A DNA stretch of 64,000 nt, taken from Ralstonia pickettii. GTDB lineage: Bacteria; Pseudomonadota; Gammaproteobacteria; Burkholderiales; Burkholderiaceae. The DNA is taken from positions 992,001 to 1,056,000 of the forward strand of contig NZ_CP066772.2 in the NCBI RefSeq assembly GCF_016466415.2, written 5' to 3'. Below the pieces are notes generated by a model that saw only the letters and a program-made list of their open reading frames with translations, was not told the DNA's origin and ran no database searches. The position numbers were made by a program, and so were the translations under genes. Position 1 is the first letter of the stretch, and every line of letters starts with the position of its first letter. Shown piece by piece: positions 25,487 to 34,838 of this stretch.

Positions 25487-26044
25487 TTGGGATTGCATAG
25501 CCACATCGATATTGCTGGCTGGGCAAGCGTCGCAGTTCTCGCAGTTCTTGCAATCGCATTGGACATTCGCTCACGGCGCGTGCCGAATTGGCTCGTCGTC
25601 GCGGGGGTCATGTTGTCCATCGCTCTGATCAAGTTCGGTGGAGTGCAGGACCTTGCCTATGACTGGCAGGATTTCTGGCTCGGCGGAGCGATCGCGTTTG
25701 CCTGCTTTCTGCCGCTGTACGCCCTCGGCTGGATGGGCGCCGGCGACGTGAAGTTTTTCACGGTCGTCGGCCTCCTGGCAGGCTGGCATGGCCTCGTGGC
25801 CGTATGGCTTGTCTCGAGCATGATCTCCGGCCTGCACGCGCTCGGCATCATGATGCTGCGCCAGCTTGACGCATCTTCTCCATCGGCATGGATCGTGATG
25901 CGCGTGTGCCCGGCTGTCGCACGCTGGGATACCGCTCAGGCAGGGCGTCGAGGCATTCCGTACGCCGCCTACATGGCAATTGGTCTGCTGAGCCTGCCAT
26001 GGGTGCCTCCAGTAATGCGCATGCCGTGGCTGCCGGGCATGTAG
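25487..26044 (+). CDS. cpaA: prepilin peptidase of the Tad system (TadV/CpaA)
   Basis: 185 aa A24-family membrane aspartyl peptidase that cleaves and matures the Flp prepilin and pseudopilins. Several hydrophobic helices are present. The two catalytic Asp are visible: the first in ALDIRSRRVPNW, the second in the GxGD motif GWMGAGDVKFF. The start is taken as TTG 25487, only 3 bp after the flp stop; TTG 25493 is an alternative, and there is no strong ribosome site, so translation may be coupled to flp. Lacks the N-terminal methylase domain of PilD, as usual for TadV. Confidence 0.93.
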   Translation: MGLHSHIDIAGWASVAVLAVLAIALDIRSRRVPNWLVVAGVMLSIALIKFGGVQDLAYDWQDFWLGGAIAFACFLPLYALGWMGAGDVKFFTVVGLLAGWHGLVAVWLVSSMISGLHALGIMMLRQLDASSPSAWIVMRVCPAVARWDTAQAGRRGIPYAAYMAIGLLSLPWVPPVMRMPWLPGM

Positions 26045-26108
26045 TTCAGACAGTTGAAGCGATGAACAAGAGCCGCCAAGCGGCCTGCCTATAAGAAAGG
26101 AGTCGGCC

Positions 26109-26612
26109 ATGCCGACATTGCAACGGGAACGGGAAGGTGCTCGCATGCACCCGGAAGTCCGCACGCATGCTGTCCGCCGCCCCCGGCGGCACGGCGGCCG
26201 CGGCGCAGCTTCAGTCGAATTCGCCATCGTCGTGCCGGTGCTGCTGGTGCTCATGCTTGGCATCGTGTACTACGGCGTGATCCTCGCCATGCAGCAGGCG
26301 CTGACCCTGGCGGCGGAAGAGGGCGCACGCGCGGCGCTCCGCTATCAGCCTTCCAACACACAGCGTGTGGCAGCCGCCTATGCGGCCGTGACGTCAGTAC
26401 TCCCCACCTTCCTGACCGGGCGGGTCCAGACCAATCAGAGCAGCACCCCGCTGGTGAATTGCCAGAACGTGGCGGGCATGCAATGCCTGAGCGTGGTCCT
26501 GACATTGCCCGTGACCTCCGGCAACAACCCGCTGCTGCCCTCGATACCGCTGTTGCCCGCACCGGCTACGTTGACGGGCTCTGCCGTCGTGCAGCTTGTG
26601 CCCGGCTCCTGA
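26109..26612 (+). CDS. tadE: TadE-like pseudopilin
   Basis: 167 aa. AAGGAG lies 7 bases before ATG 26109. A basic leader (RRPRRHGGRG) is followed by the TadE signature GAASVEFAIVVPVLLVLMLGIVYYG, a prepilin-like helix with Glu at +5, then a ~100-residue exported domain containing two Cys (VNCQNVAGMQC). Minor pseudopilin required for Flp pilus assembly in other systems. Confidence 0.93.
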   Translation: MPTLQREREGARMHPEVRTHAVRRPRRHGGRGAASVEFAIVVPVLLVLMLGIVYYGVILAMQQALTLAAEEGARAALRYQPSNTQRVAAAYAAVTSVLPTFLTGRVQTNQSSTPLVNCQNVAGMQCLSVVLTLPVTSGNNPLLPSIPLLPAPATLTGSAVVQLVPGS

Positions 26613-26664
26613 CGTTTTTCAGTTCGCTGACCTTCTCGATCGACCGCTCGGACACGCCGCCCAG

Positions 26665-27588
26665 ATGACCAGCAAACACCTTCAGATCTTCGCCGCCGCG
26701 CTATTGCTGCTTGCCGCCATTCTTGGCGCCGTGGCGTGGAAGTCGGCGCATCGCCCACCGGCGCCCGTGGCCGAGCAGAAAGATGGCAAAGCGGTCTATC
26801 CCGTGGTCGTGACCACGAAACCGCTGGAGGCGGGCAAGCCCATCACCGCAGACCAGGTGGCCATCGAGCAACTGCCCATCAATCCGGCCGAAGCGTTTTC
26901 CGACGTCACGAAGGTCGTCGGGCGTGAACCCATTCTGCCGGTCGGCGTGGGTGTGCCGCTGATTGCGTCGCAACTTTCCTCCGGATTGGCACAGCAGGTC
27001 GAGGCCGGCCAGCGCGCGGTTGCCATCAACGTGGACGAGGTGATCGGCGTGGGCAATCGCGTCATGCCGGGCGATTACGTCGATGTGTTTCTCGTGATGC
27101 GTAAGGACGGTCAGGAGATCGAAGACAGCCAGGCGCGCCTGCTGCTGCCGCACCTGCGCGTGCTGGCGTTCGGCCCGCTGGCGGTCAACGAAGGGCCGCA
27201 GAAGCAGCCGGAGAGCAACAACGTCACACGCAAGGTCGATCAAGCCAAGACGGCCGTGCTGGCCGTGCCGGTGGAGGCTGTCAGCCAACTGGTAATGGCA
27301 CACCAGAGCGGTCGTCTGCTGCTGGCGCTGCGCAACCCAGGCGACGACGCCGAACCGACCGTCAAACCGCAGGATGCCGCATTGCTGGCAGCCGCCAATC
27401 GCAACCCGATGGACGTTGCACAAGCCGGCGTGTCGATGGCCAGCCTGACGGGTTCGGCGCGCAGGCTGGTCGTTGTGCCGCCGCCGCTGCCGGCCATTGC
27501 CGCGGCCCGCACGACGGTGCGCAGCAGTACCGCCAGCACTGGTGTCGAGATCATCCGCGCAGGAAAACGTGAGGAGCAACATGACTGA
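26665..27588 (+). CDS. cpaB: Flp pilus assembly protein CpaB/RcpC
   Basis: 307 aa. An N-terminal membrane anchor (LQIFAAALLLLAAILGAVAW) precedes a SAF domain (YPVVVTTKPLEAGKPITADQVAIEQLP) and the RcpC/CpaB domain (INVDEVIGVGNRVMPGDYVDVFLVM). Periplasmic partner of the secretin. ATG 26665 is chosen because it directly precedes the anchor; the longer frame overlaps tadE. It overlaps cpaC by 8 bp. Confidence 0.94.
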   Translation: MTSKHLQIFAAALLLLAAILGAVAWKSAHRPPAPVAEQKDGKAVYPVVVTTKPLEAGKPITADQVAIEQLPINPAEAFSDVTKVVGREPILPVGVGVPLIASQLSSGLAQQVEAGQRAVAINVDEVIGVGNRVMPGDYVDVFLVMRKDGQEIEDSQARLLLPHLRVLAFGPLAVNEGPQKQPESNNVTRKVDQAKTAVLAVPVEAVSQLVMAHQSGRLLLALRNPGDDAEPTVKPQDAALLAAANRNPMDVAQAGVSMASLTGSARRLVVVPPPLPAIAAARTTVRSSTASTGVEIIRAGKREEQHD

Positions 27589-28945
27589 TGCCGCCATGGT
27601 TCGCGGTTGGATGGGCGGACTCGCGTTGGGCTGCGCCGCCTTCGTGTCGAGCGCATTTGCCGAGACGGCACCGACCGGCCAGACGCTTCATCTGCTGACG
27701 GGAAGCCAGCGCGAGATTCGCCTGGGCAAACCGCTCGAACGCATTGCCATCGGCAACCCCGAGATTGCCGATGCCCTGTTGCTCAAGGGGCGAGGTACGG
27801 CCACGAGCGTTTTGATCATCGCCAAGAAGCCGGGTGCGGCCAACGTGATGGTCTGGACGCAAGGCGGCGTTGCGACGACTTACAACGTGCAGGTGGACGC
27901 CGCGGCGCCTGTGCCGGGTGACCCGGCAGTGGTTGCACAGGGCGATACGGCGGTTGTTTCAGGTCAGCCCAAGGATGTTTACGCACTGGCCCGTGCGCGC
28001 CGTTCGGCCGCTGCAGCCAGCGGCGCAGAAAAACCTAAAGATGGCAACGTCATCGACACCACCTCGATGAACGTGCCAGGTACGGTGCAAGTCGACGTGC
28101 GGGTAGTGGAGTTCAGCAAGACGGTGCTCAAGGAGGCCGGGTTCACGTTTGGTCGTACGCGCGGCGGTTTCGATTTCCGGACATTTGCGCCGTCGTCGCT
28201 CTCCAAGGTCACGTTTGGCTCCAACGGTTTGTCTACCGAATCCACCATGCCGATCGGTTCGGCGTTCAACCTGCTGGTCTCCTCGGTCAGCAAGGGCCTC
28301 TTTGCCGACCTCAGTTTGCTGGAATCAAACGGCATGGCGCGTGTGCTGGCCGAGCCAAGCCTGGTTGCCCTGTCAGGCCAGAGCGCCAATTTCCTGGCCG
28401 GTGGCGAGATTCCGATTCCAGTGCCCCAAGCGCTGGGTACCACGACTATCGAATACAAGCCGTTCGGCATCGGGCTGACGGTGTCGCCCACCATTCTCTC
28501 GGAGAACCGCATCGCGCTGAAGGTGGCGCCTGAAGCGAGCGATCTGGATTTCAGCCGAGGCGTGACGCTCAACGGTGCGACGGTGCCGGCCATCGTCACG
28601 CGCCGTGCCGATACAACAGTTGAACTTGGCGATGGCGAGAGCTTTGTCATCGGCGGGCTGGTCAGCCGGTCCACGCTGTCCAACGTCGACAAGGTGCCGT
28701 TCCTGGGTGACGTGCCGGTTATCGGGACGTTCTTCAAGCGCCTGAACTACAACCAGGAAGAGCGGGAACTGGTGATCATCGTCACGCCGCATCTGGTCAA
28801 GCCGATGGCACGCAATGCGCCGATCGACAAGATGCTGCCGGGACAGAGTAGCGGGCGGGATCGCGATACCGCGGGCGATCCCGTGTGGCGGCCGTTCGCG
28901 CTGGGGGTGGCAGATCCGGCCGCCATGCCTGGGTTCTCGAAGTAA
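27581..28945 (+). CDS. cpaC: Tad outer-membrane secretin CpaC/RcpA
   Basis: 454 aa. Signal peptide MTDAAMVRGWMGGLALGCAAFVSSAFA. The N-terminal pilus-secretin domain (LLTGSQREIRLGKPLERIAIGNPEIADALLL) and N1-like part are followed by the secretin core (VEFSKTVLKEAGFTFGR, LAEPSLVALSGQSANFLAGGEIPIPVP, VGGL-like VIGGLVSRSTLSNVDKVPFLGDVPVIGTFF). It forms the outer-membrane channel of the pilus. ATG 27581 follows GAGGAG (27571-27576). C-terminal tail (ARNAPIDKMLPGQ) is typical of CpaC. Confidence 0.96.
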   Translation: MTDAAMVRGWMGGLALGCAAFVSSAFAETAPTGQTLHLLTGSQREIRLGKPLERIAIGNPEIADALLLKGRGTATSVLIIAKKPGAANVMVWTQGGVATTYNVQVDAAAPVPGDPAVVAQGDTAVVSGQPKDVYALARARRSAAAASGAEKPKDGNVIDTTSMNVPGTVQVDVRVVEFSKTVLKEAGFTFGRTRGGFDFRTFAPSSLSKVTFGSNGLSTESTMPIGSAFNLLVSSVSKGLFADLSLLESNGMARVLAEPSLVALSGQSANFLAGGEIPIPVPQALGTTTIEYKPFGIGLTVSPTILSENRIALKVAPEASDLDFSRGVTLNGATVPAIVTRRADTTVELGDGESFVIGGLVSRSTLSNVDKVPFLGDVPVIGTFFKRLNYNQEERELVIIVTPHLVKPMARNAPIDKMLPGQSSGRDRDTAGDPVWRPFALGVADPAAMPGFSK

Positions 28946-28954
28946 GGGGCGGGC

Positions 28955-30298
28955 ATGGACTATTTCCTTCTGCACGGCGGCGCACGTGGCGGTAAGCAAG
29001 GCGACGCACAGTCGGCAGGCGTACACCGCTGGCTGGCCGCGGCAATTCGCGAGTTGGGCGTGCTGGTGGCCGAAACCACTGGCCACGACGCGTTCATCGA
29101 GCAGATTGGCGCAGTGAACCCCGAGGTGGTGTTCGTGCGCTTTGCCTCGTCTCCCACACTGATCGACGTGCCAGATCAGGACCAGAAGCTGGGCGAGGGC
29201 GCCGACGCGATCAACGAGGCGATGCAACTGGTCGCGCAACTTGCGCGTCTGTTTCCGGGCTTGCCGCTGGTGGCCGTCGGTTCCGCAGCCGATGGCCGCG
29301 CGATGCTGGCGGCCTTGCGCGCCGGGGTCAAGGATTTCGTTGACGTGGATGGGGCGCCGGCCGAGGCCGTGCGCGTTGTCCGCCGTTTGTTGGCGGAGCG
29401 CGCATCGGCCGAGCCGACCCGCCGTGGCCGCGTGCTGGCCGTGTTGGGCGCACGCCCAGGCGTGGGCGCCACCACGTTGGCCACCAATCTGGCCACGCTC
29501 GTTCGCCGCACATCGGCCAGTGATGTGATGCTGCTCGACCTGGGGCAGCCGCTGCGTGACGGCGCGCTCTACCTGAACGTGCAGGCCAATTTCCATTTCG
29601 TCGAGGCGGTGCGCAATCTGCGCCGCTTCGACCAGGTGTTCGTGCAGACCGCGCTATCGCGTCATCCGAATGGGCTTGCCGTCCTGCCGCTGCCGATCTC
29701 GCTGGCCGATATGCGCGACATTTCGTTCTCCGAAGCGCTTGGCCTGCTCAATCGGCTGCGCACGTTCTTCGACCTGCAGGTCGTCGACCTGGGCGGCTTC
29801 GGCAACATCGACTTCATTGCGCAGATCATCAAGGCCGCCGACGACGTCATGCTGGTGACCGAGCAGAGCGTGGGCGCCATTGTCTCGGCCGCCGAGCTGA
29901 TGCAGGAACTCAAGAAGCGCGAGATTGACCGGGACCACCTGCACCTGACCATTTCGAAGTTCGACGCACGCCTGTCGCTGGACGCGGCACAGATCGCGGA
30001 GCGATTGGAGATCCCCTCGGTGCTGACGGTGCCGAACCGCCGTGAAGCCCTGGTCATCGCTTCCAACCAGGGCGCGATGCTCGCGGAAACGCACCCCACC
30101 GATGCCTATGTGCGCGCGCTTGCCCGGATTGCCCAGACACTCGGCTATGCCCAGCAGAGCGCGCACGCGTCTGCGTTGTCGAGCTGGGTGTCTGGCGTGA
30201 GTGCTCGATTGGGCGGACGCTTTGGCGGACGCTCCAAACGCAAGTCGGCAGACGCCACTGAACTGGATATCGGTACTACCGAACGGAACGCGACATGA
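28955..30298 (+). CDS. cpaE: TadZ/CpaE ParA-like ATPase
   Basis: 447 aa. An N-terminal receiver-like domain (~1-140) is followed by a MinD/ParA-type ATPase domain (~150-400). The P-loop reads GARPGVGATT: the conserved Lys of KGGxGKT is Ala172 and the signature Lys is also absent, as known for atypical TadZ proteins. LLDLGQPLRDGALYL and VDLGGFGNIDF are the switch-like segments. TadZ localises the pilus machine to the pole in other bacteria. It overlaps cpaF by ATGA, so the two are translationally coupled. Confidence 0.94.
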   Translation: MDYFLLHGGARGGKQGDAQSAGVHRWLAAAIRELGVLVAETTGHDAFIEQIGAVNPEVVFVRFASSPTLIDVPDQDQKLGEGADAINEAMQLVAQLARLFPGLPLVAVGSAADGRAMLAALRAGVKDFVDVDGAPAEAVRVVRRLLAERASAEPTRRGRVLAVLGARPGVGATTLATNLATLVRRTSASDVMLLDLGQPLRDGALYLNVQANFHFVEAVRNLRRFDQVFVQTALSRHPNGLAVLPLPISLADMRDISFSEALGLLNRLRTFFDLQVVDLGGFGNIDFIAQIIKAADDVMLVTEQSVGAIVSAAELMQELKKREIDRDHLHLTISKFDARLSLDAAQIAERLEIPSVLTVPNRREALVIASNQGAMLAETHPTDAYVRALARIAQTLGYAQQSAHASALSSWVSGVSARLGGRFGGRSKRKSADATELDIGTTERNAT

Positions 30299-31650
30299 CA
30301 CAGCCCATCGAGTTCTCCAACCAGGCGGATGCCGGCAACGGCGTGTTTGCCGTTTCGCAGGCTTTCCAGGACATCAAGGAAGCCGCCCACGAACACCTGC
30401 TGACACGCATCGAAGAACTTGGCGCCGAGTTCGGCCGTTGGTCGCGCACGGCCATCCAGCGTTTTGTCGATCTGGAAGTGGAAGGCTTCACGCGCATGCG
30501 CCGCATCCCCGTCAATGAGACGGAGATCCGGCAGATTGCCGAGGCGCTGACAAAGGAGCTTGCCGGCTTCGGCCCCATCGAAGACCTGCTGGCCGATCCG
30601 GCGGTGGAAGACATTCTCGTCAACGGCCATCTGGACGTTTATGTGTCGCGGCACGGCATTCTGGAACGCATTCCGGTGCGCTTTGCCGATAACAACCACC
30701 TGCTGCGTATCGTGCGCCGCATCCTCGCACCGATCGGGCGCCGGCTGGATGAGTCGAACCCGATGGTCGATGCACGCCTGCCCGACGGCGGCCGCATCAA
30801 CGTGGTGATTCCGCCGCTGGCGCTGGAAGGGCCGGTCGTGTCGATCCGCAAGTTCCGGAAAGACCCGCTCAAGCCTGAAGACCTGCTTGGCCTGGGCACG
30901 ATGAGCGAAGAGATCGGGGCGCTGATCGATTCTGCTGTGCGCGCGCGCTGCAACATCCTGGTAAGCGGTGGCACCAGCTCGGGCAAGACGTCGCTGCTCA
31001 ACGCAATGGCGTATCACATACCGACGACCGAGCGCGTGATCACCATTGAAGACACGGCAGAGCTGTCGCTCAATCACCCGCACGTGGTGCGTCTGGAAAG
31101 CCGGCCGGGCGGCTTCGAGGGCACGGGCGTCGTTACGATCCGAGAGCTGCTGCGCAACAGCCTGCGCATGCGGCCGGATCGCATCATCGTGGGCGAAGTG
31201 CGTGGCGGTGAAGTGCTGGAAATGCTGCAAGCCATGAGCACCGGCCACGATGGCTCGATGGGCACCATCCACGCCAGCAGTCCGCGCGAATGCCTCTATC
31301 GGCTCGAGATGCTGGCCGGTTTTGCCGGCTTCCAGGGCAGTGAGGTGAGCCTGCGCCGGCAGATCACCAACGCCATTGATTTCATCGTGCAGATCGGGCG
31401 GCTATCCAACGGCAAGCGCCGCATCCTGTCGATCACGGAAGTCACGGGGCTGGGGGACAACATCATCTCGACGCAGGAGCTGTACCGCTACGAGCCCTAC
31501 ATCGGCCCAGACGGCGAAGAGGTCGACCGCTGGACGGCGCTTGGCCTGCAGCCGCATTCGCCCAAGCTGGCCCGCATGCGCAACAGCGAAGGCGGCGGGA
31601 TGGATGGCGGCATGACTGGATTTGGCGGCGGAGGCCGGTTCCATGTCTAG
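30295..31650 (+). CDS. cpaF: Tad secretion ATPase TadA/CpaF
   Basis: 451 aa VirB11/PilT-class hexameric ATPase that powers Flp assembly. Visible are the Walker [17 protein letters not shown], the Asp box [11 protein letters not shown], Walker [23 protein letters not shown] and the His box [18 protein letters not shown]-terminal all-alpha domain as in CpaF. The last ~15 residues are Gly/Met-rich. It starts in the stop codon of cpaE and ends 8 bp inside tadB. Confidence 0.97.
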   Translation: MTQPIEFSNQADAGNGVFAVSQAFQDIKEAAHEHLLTRIEELGAEFGRWSRTAIQRFVDLEVEGFTRMRRIPVNETEIRQIAEALTKELAGFGPIEDLLADPAVEDILVNGHLDVYVSRHGILERIPVRFADNNHLLRIVRRILAPIGRRLDESNPMVDARLPDGGRINVVIPPLALEGPVVSIRKFRKDPLKPEDLLGLGTMSEEIGALIDSAVRARCNILVSGGTSSGKTSLLNAMAYHIPTTERVITIEDTAELSLNHPHVVRLESRPGGFEGTGVVTIRELLRNSLRMRPDRIIVGEVRGGEVLEMLQAMSTGHDGSMGTIHASSPRECLYRLEMLAGFAGFQGSEVSLRRQITNAIDFIVQIGRLSNGKRRILSITEVTGLGDNIISTQELYRYEPYIGPDGEEVDRWTALGLQPHSPKLARMRNSEGGGMDGGMTGFGGGGRFHV

Positions 31651-32569
31651 CATGACGCTCTGGTTCGGTTGCCTCGCGCTGCTGCTGATGGGCGCATCGC
31701 TCATGCTGTGGGCGGAGGCCGTGCGCCGTTGCGAGCGCGAGGCATCGCGCAGCTTTGTGCGTGCGCAGACCGAGCAGATCAACGCGCGTTATCAACCGAA
31801 TGTGGAGCCCGTGCCGGCAAGCGTGCCCGACTCGTTGAATCGCGCCTGGCAGGATGCACTGCGCCGCGCGGGCATCGAGCCGAGCCGGCGTTTTTACGTG
31901 CTGTTGATTGGCCCAGCGCTGATGATTGCGCTCGCGGTCTGGGCGATGTCGAGCGCTCTTTCGGCCCTGACGGCGCTGGCGCTCTACGTGGTCATCGTCG
32001 TATTCCTGATCTGGAACCGGACCCGGAAGATAAACGAACGCCTGCTGGCGCAATTGCCGGGCTTTCTCGATGGCGTGGTGCGGCTGATGAGCATCGGCAG
32101 CGCGGTGCCCGCGGCGTTTCAGGCGGCCAGCGCCAACACCGAACAGCCGCTGCGCAACTGCCTGACTGCCATCACGCAGATGCAGCGCGCCGGCAAGGAC
32201 CTCGACGCCGCGGTGCTGACCGTCGGCCAGCAGTACCGCGTGAACGAATTGGTCCTGCTGTCGTCAGTGCTGCGGCTCGCGCTGCGCTACGGCGGCCGGG
32301 CAGACATTGTGATGGAGCGAACGGCTGCATTCATGCGCGACCGGCAGCAAGCCCAGCGCGAGCTGTTTGCGCTGTCGGCGGAGACGCGGTTATCCGCGTG
32401 GATCATCGGGCTGCTGCCCGTCGTGGTGGGCGGTGTCATCATCATGTTCAACGCGGCGTACATCATGTCGATGTGGCGCGATCCGTTCGGCAAGACCTTG
32501 ATTCTTACGGCTTTCGGCATGGAAGTCCTGGGTGCGGTCATGCTGGCCAGGCTGGCGAAATCGGTCTGA
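31643..32569 (+). CDS. tadB: Tad inner-membrane platform protein TadB
   Basis: 308 aa T2SS-F family membrane protein. Start ATG 31643 ([17 protein letters not shown]) has GGAGG 8 bases upstream. N-terminal helix, two helices around residues 90-130 (FYVLLIGPALMIALAVWAM), the cytoplasmic F domain (LAQLPGFLDGVVRLMSIGSAVPAAFQAA) and two C-terminal helices. Forms the assembly platform with TadC. Confidence 0.95.
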   Translation: MSSMTLWFGCLALLLMGASLMLWAEAVRRCEREASRSFVRAQTEQINARYQPNVEPVPASVPDSLNRAWQDALRRAGIEPSRRFYVLLIGPALMIALAVWAMSSALSALTALALYVVIVVFLIWNRTRKINERLLAQLPGFLDGVVRLMSIGSAVPAAFQAASANTEQPLRNCLTAITQMQRAGKDLDAAVLTVGQQYRVNELVLLSSVLRLALRYGGRADIVMERTAAFMRDRQQAQRELFALSAETRLSAWIIGLLPVVVGGVIIMFNAAYIMSMWRDPFGKTLILTAFGMEVLGAVMLARLAKSV

Positions 32570-32578
32570 GGAGAGCGC

Positions 32579-33568
32579 ATGGACGAAACCTTGATCACCC
32601 TCAGCCTGACCGCAGCGGCCGCGGCCGTGCTGGTATTCGGTGGGCTCGCCCTGCGTGCAACGCTCACGCGACATCGCAGCGCACGCAAGCTCGATACGGC
32701 GCTGTCCGACATGCGCGCGACGGCGGCCAATCCGGCCGCGCCCGCAGCGTCGCCGGTTGTGCCGCCCGCCGCTAGACCGCGCCCGCATGGCTCGCGTGAA
32801 GCCCAGCAGCTCCAGCAGCAGATCGCCAAGGTGGGGCAGCGCTGGATCGACACAGGCCTGGGCCGCCGCATCGTGACTGAGGAAGACCGCAAGCTGCTCG
32901 AAGAATGCGGTTACTACGGTGAACACGCCAGAACGGTCTTTGGCGGCACCCGTATCTTGCTGCCCCCGCTGCTTGCCGTATTCGGCGCATTGCACGCGTC
33001 ATCGGTCCTGTTTGTGTTCGTGTTTGGCTTTGTCGGCTTTGCGCTGGGCTACCTTGCGCCGAAGTGGCTGCTCGGACGTCGGAAGGAAAGCCGCCGGCGC
33101 CGTATGGATGATGAGCTGCCGGTCATGGTCGACATGCTGCGGCTGCTGCAGGGCGTCGGCTTGTCGATTGACCAGAGCCTGCAGGTGATTGCCAACGAAT
33201 TCCACGGCATGCTGCCTGTGCTGGCCGGTGAATTTGGCCGCGCCAACCAGCAGTTCGCCTCGGGCCGCCCCCGCGAGCAGACGCTGTTGCGCATCGCGCG
33301 CCTGTTCGACAACGAAGACCTGAAGGGCCTGATCACGCTGCTTACCCAGGTGGATCGCTTCGGCGGCGCAGTGCAGGAGCCGCTGCGGCAGTTCGGCGGG
33401 CGTCTGCAGGAGAACCGCCGCGCGCGGCTGAAGGAGCGTGTGGGCAAGCTGACCGTACAGATGACGATGATCATGGTCATGACGCTATTGCCCGCGCTGC
33501 TGATCATCACTGCAGGGCCGGGGTTCATGGGCGTCATGCGCAGCCTTCAACAAACCGGGGGACATTGA
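32579..33568 (+). CDS. tadC: Tad inner-membrane platform protein TadC
   Basis: 329 aa, second T2SS-F family platform protein. GAGGAG precedes ATG 32579. Pairs of hydrophobic helices (LPPLLAVFGALHASSVLFVFVFGFVG at ~125) flank the F domain (DELPVMVDMLRLLQGVGLSIDQSLQVI), and the C-terminal helix is MIMVMTLLPALLIITAGPGF. Pairs with TadB as the usual adjacent genes. Confidence 0.95.
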   Translation: MDETLITLSLTAAAAAVLVFGGLALRATLTRHRSARKLDTALSDMRATAANPAAPAASPVVPPAARPRPHGSREAQQLQQQIAKVGQRWIDTGLGRRIVTEEDRKLLEECGYYGEHARTVFGGTRILLPPLLAVFGALHASSVLFVFVFGFVGFALGYLAPKWLLGRRKESRRRRMDDELPVMVDMLRLLQGVGLSIDQSLQVIANEFHGMLPVLAGEFGRANQQFASGRPREQTLLRIARLFDNEDLKGLITLLTQVDRFGGAVQEPLRQFGGRLQENRRARLKERVGKLTVQMTMIMVMTLLPALLIITAGPGFMGVMRSLQQTGGH

Positions 33569-33569
33569 G

Positions 33570-34493
33570 ATGACACGCTTCCCAAACACCACGCGTGCCA
33601 GCTGGGCCGGTGTGACCATGTTGACCATCCTCCTGGCCGGCTGCGGCTCGATGGCCACATCCGACATGAGCCTGCGTGCCGATGCCGACATCGAGATGGC
33701 ACGTCAGCGCCAGAGCCAGGAGAAGGCAGAGATCACCAGCCCGGCGACGTATCTTTCGCTGATTCACAGGATGCAGGAGCAGGGCCTGTACTACGCGTCG
33801 CTCGCGCATATCGATGCCTACCAGCAACGCTATGGCCGCGCCCCCGAGATCATGCTGCTGCGTGCTGACGCACTGCGCGAAACCGATCAGCTTGCCGCTG
33901 CCGATGCCGAATACCGCGCGGTGGTGGCAGCAACGTCCGCCATGGGCGCAGGCACGCAAGGCGGACTGCTCAATGCCGCGGCGTGGCGCGGCCTGGGCAT
34001 CGTGGCGGGGCGTCAAGGCAACTTTGCCGAAGCGGCTCGCCGCCTCCAGGTGGCGGCTCAGGCCAATCCGACCGACGCCAGCACAGCCAGCGATCTTGGC
34101 TACGCGCTGATGCGATCTGGCGAGGTCGAGCAAGCCCGCGTGCCGCTGATGCAGGCGCAGCAGATGGCCGCCGCCAGCCCGAAGATCGCCGGCAACCTGG
34201 TGATCTGGCTGACCGTGAATGACCGCAAGGACGATGCCGCATCGCTCGCGTCGCACGCCCAACTGACGGCATCCGCGCGCAAGGCGATTGACGAAGACGT
34301 GGCACGCGTGCGAGGCGCCTGGCGCGACCGGCGTATCGCTCGCGACGCGGCGGCGGATGCCACCCGTGCGGTGGCGCTCAGCCCGTCTGCCGCAGGCGTA
34401 GCCAGGACGGCCACGCCCGCTATCACGACCCAATCCCGTCCGCTGGCATTGCAGCGCGGCCGCTTGCTTGACACCTTGGAGACCGCGCAATGA
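33570..34493 (+). CDS. tadD: TPR lipoprotein TadD
   Basis: 307 aa. Signal peptide with lipobox LLAGC (Cys at ~26), then TPR-like helices (YLSLIHRMQEQGLYYASLAHIDAYQ, GRAPEIMLLRADALRETDQLAAADAEYRAV, AWRGLGIVAGRQGNFAEAARRLQVAAQ, SDLGYALMRSGEVEQARVPLMQAQ). By analogy a pilotin-like outer-membrane lipoprotein that helps secretin assembly. It starts 1 bp after the tadC stop and overlaps the next gene by ATGA. Confidence 0.94.
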   Translation: MTRFPNTTRASWAGVTMLTILLAGCGSMATSDMSLRADADIEMARQRQSQEKAEITSPATYLSLIHRMQEQGLYYASLAHIDAYQQRYGRAPEIMLLRADALRETDQLAAADAEYRAVVAATSAMGAGTQGGLLNAAAWRGLGIVAGRQGNFAEAARRLQVAAQANPTDASTASDLGYALMRSGEVEQARVPLMQAQQMAAASPKIAGNLVIWLTVNDRKDDAASLASHAQLTASARKAIDEDVARVRGAWRDRRIARDAAADATRAVALSPSAAGVARTATPAITTQSRPLALQRGRLLDTLETAQ

Positions 34494-34819
34494 TCCCACG
34501 CTTTCTGATGGCTGCCGGTATGGCGGTATGGCTGATGAGCAACCCGGCTGGCGCGCAAGGCTTTTCGGGCGGCAATCCCCAGAACGCTACGCAAGCTGCG
34601 CCCAACGTGGGTAGCAACATGGGCGATGCCACTCGCGCCTTGCTCAAGGCGCAACGCGATGGGACGTATGCGGGCGAGTTCGTCCCGTTACGTGGGGAGC
34701 AGGCCGCGCTGGCGTACCAGCGCTACCTTGATTCGTTCAGTCGACCGATGCCTGGCCTGTCGCAGACGGCTCCGAGTGCGAAGTCGACAAGCTCGAGTCA
34801 AGCCACTACCGCACGTTGA
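34490..34819 (+). CDS. DUF3613 small secreted protein in tad operon
   Basis: 109 aa. Signal peptide MIPRFLMAAGMAVWLMSNPAGAQ; a central conserved block GDATRALLKAQRDG, then LRGEQAALAYQRYLDSF, matches what I know of DUF3613 proteins, which occur in Burkholderiales Flp loci. Ser/Thr-rich C-terminus. Function unknown, probably periplasmic and linked to pilus assembly because it is translationally coupled to tadD (ATGA). Confidence 0.85.
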   Translation: MIPRFLMAAGMAVWLMSNPAGAQGFSGGNPQNATQAAPNVGSNMGDATRALLKAQRDGTYAGEFVPLRGEQAALAYQRYLDSFSRPMPGLSQTAPSAKSTSSSQATTAR

Positions 34820-34838
34820 CCCTTCACAGAACGCCGCT

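Noticed and set aside
34626-34838. Extension of tadG to the ATG at 34626
   Set aside because: This part overlaps the DUF3613 gene in another frame and is Arg-rich without the TadG signature; GTG 34839 is a better start.
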